Shown here piece by piece: positions 16,611 to 17,517 of a stretch of 17,517 nt of DNA (position 1 is the first letter of the stretch; the number at the start of each line of letters is the position of its first letter). The notes under the pieces were generated by a model that saw nothing but the letters and a program-made list of their open reading frames with translations, had not been told where the DNA came from and did not search any database. Source of the DNA: Acanthaster planci (Eukaryota; Echinodermata; Asteroidea; Valvatida; Acanthasteridae); contig NW_019091362.1 of NCBI RefSeq assembly GCF_001949145.1, positions 238,604 through 256,120 on the forward strand. The letters run 5' to 3'. Both the position numbers and the translations under genes were made by a program.

Positions 16611-17517
16611 TCATTTCATTTCATTTATTATTTCGAAGGTCAATAAAATAAAATGACCAAAAAAAAGCGCTAATAAGTTAACCTAATAACTATCTGGTAG
16701 CTCTCCAGGCGCATTTACAAAGTAACAAAACAGAAAGAAGAAAGCTTTAACACATACAGGGACAAAAAATTATAAAGTAGAATACAGGAATAATTTAACA
16801 CATACACTAGACACTCGGACGAACAGGAAACAAGAAAAATTACATTACAAACACTCAACCCTAGGGGAAAAAATCAAAATCCATACAGAAACAGGACTCT
16901 CCCACACCCCCACCCAATGAAGAAATATATTATGTATGATTTAAAACAAATAACGTAAAAGATTAAACCGAAAACGGGACACAGATTACAAAAATAGCGA
17001 TGGGATACAGACAGTATTGATAAAAAATACATATAAATATGTAGAGAATAAATTTAAAAACATTTAAAATCTAAATTAAAAGAATATAAAATTAAAACAC
17101 ATAGAACCCACTGTTATAAAAAAGTTCTTTACGTAATGTGCACACCTGGCACAAACCAGAGAAATTTAAGTTTTGAGGTAAACAAGGTGTGACTAAACAA
17201 GACACTGTTCGTTCCATTGGAAGGCAAAGTTGCCCACTCACGAGGGAATCTAACCAATAAGGAATGGAACAAAGCTTTTGTTCTGGAGTAATGATAAGTG
17301 AAAACAACTTGAATCATGAGCTGCTTGTTAACCCGGACATGATTGTCTATGTCAATCAAATCTATGATAAAAAAATTAATAATAAAAATGACGGATAAAA
17401 AACGAAATCTATTAATAAGATACGGCAGTCCAAGTCTGGTGCATCGGAGAGGGTACTCAATGTTGATAACATTGGAATTAATGAAATGTCGCCGGGAGAG
17501 GCCCAAATATGATCTAT
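16611..17517 (-). mobile_element. 3' part of a non-LTR retrotransposon (LINE), minus strand, cut by window edge
   Basis: On the minus strand an ORF runs in from the right edge and ends at 17129. It is followed by about 500 bp of A/T-rich 3' UTR and a terminal tract of AATGA repeats (tcatt x3 on the plus strand at 16611-16625). Short-repeat tails instead of poly(A) are usual in CR1/L2-like LINEs. Target duplications cannot be checked, because the 5' end is outside the window. Confidence 0.65.
17129..17517 (-). CDS. LINE ORF2 C-terminus (end of reverse transcriptase region), partial
   Basis: The minus-strand frame is open from the window edge to a stop at 17129. It carries the typical end of LINE ORF2 proteins: RCTRLGLPYLINR (the RLxxLxLPxLxxRR pattern), a hydrophobic helix and ID, then SRTKALFHSLLVRFPREWAT and LPSNG (the RT-x-Sx-RxxREWNxLP pattern), then SKLKF near the end. 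W is followed by A instead of the usual N. The catalytic YADD region would lie further right, outside the window. The frame is intact here, so the copy may be fairly young. Confidence 0.7.
   Translation of the reverse strand, partial: RSYLGLSRRHFINSNVINIEYPLRCTRLGLPYLINRFRFLSVIFIINFFIIDLIDIDNHVRVNKQLMIQVVFTYHYSRTKALFHSLLVRFPREWATLPSNGTNSVLFSHTLFTSKLKFLWFVPGVHIT

Overview
This window is nuclear DNA of an animal, most likely a marine invertebrate. It contains small phase-0 exons with GT-AG junctions, long AT-rich introns, eukaryotic repeats and metazoan protein families. An ambulacrarian or other invertebrate deuterostome fits best, because a CASD1 homologue, a stand-alone I9 inhibitor and a TU-like foldback transposon occur together. 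The species cannot be fixed from sequence alone, and lophotrochozoans or cnidarians are not excluded.

Layout, left to right. Positions 1-4356 hold the 3' end of a CASD1-like sialate O-acetyltransferase gene on the plus strand: four exons (709-849, 2727-2804, 3596-3688, 4105-4356), all in phase 0, giving the last 187 residues and the stop. Positions 4357-8080 are a transposon-rich gap. It contains a 286-bp hAT-like MITE with an 8-bp target duplication (5255-5540), a dead LINE reverse-transcriptase fragment on the minus strand (6275-6481) and a 736-bp foldback element with CpG-rich minisatellite arms and a 6-bp target duplication (6692-7427).

Positions 8997-10007 carry an intronless 336-residue rhodopsin-like GPCR on the plus strand. 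It has lost several hallmark motifs (DRY, NPxxY, N1.50, and the TM3/ECL2 cysteine pair). About 0.9 kb upstream lie a TATATATAA box and three GCCGCGG boxes that may be its promoter. Positions 10134-13631 have no recognised gene; they hold a tRNA-derived SINE (about 11122-11479), ACATGT-type hexamer tracts and a 13-bp hairpin.

Positions 13632-16144 form a complete three-exon gene for a secreted, 102-residue inhibitor-I9 (subtilisin-propeptide-like) protein. Intron 1 contains a perfect (CTGT)15 microsatellite, and intron 2 contains a 471-bp inverted-repeat element. The right end (16611-17517) is the 3' part of a LINE on the minus strand, with the C-terminus of its reverse-transcriptase ORF running off the window edge.

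The three cellular genes are unrelated and independently transcribed; nothing suggests that they work together. The most unusual items are the foldback element and the motif-poor GPCR.
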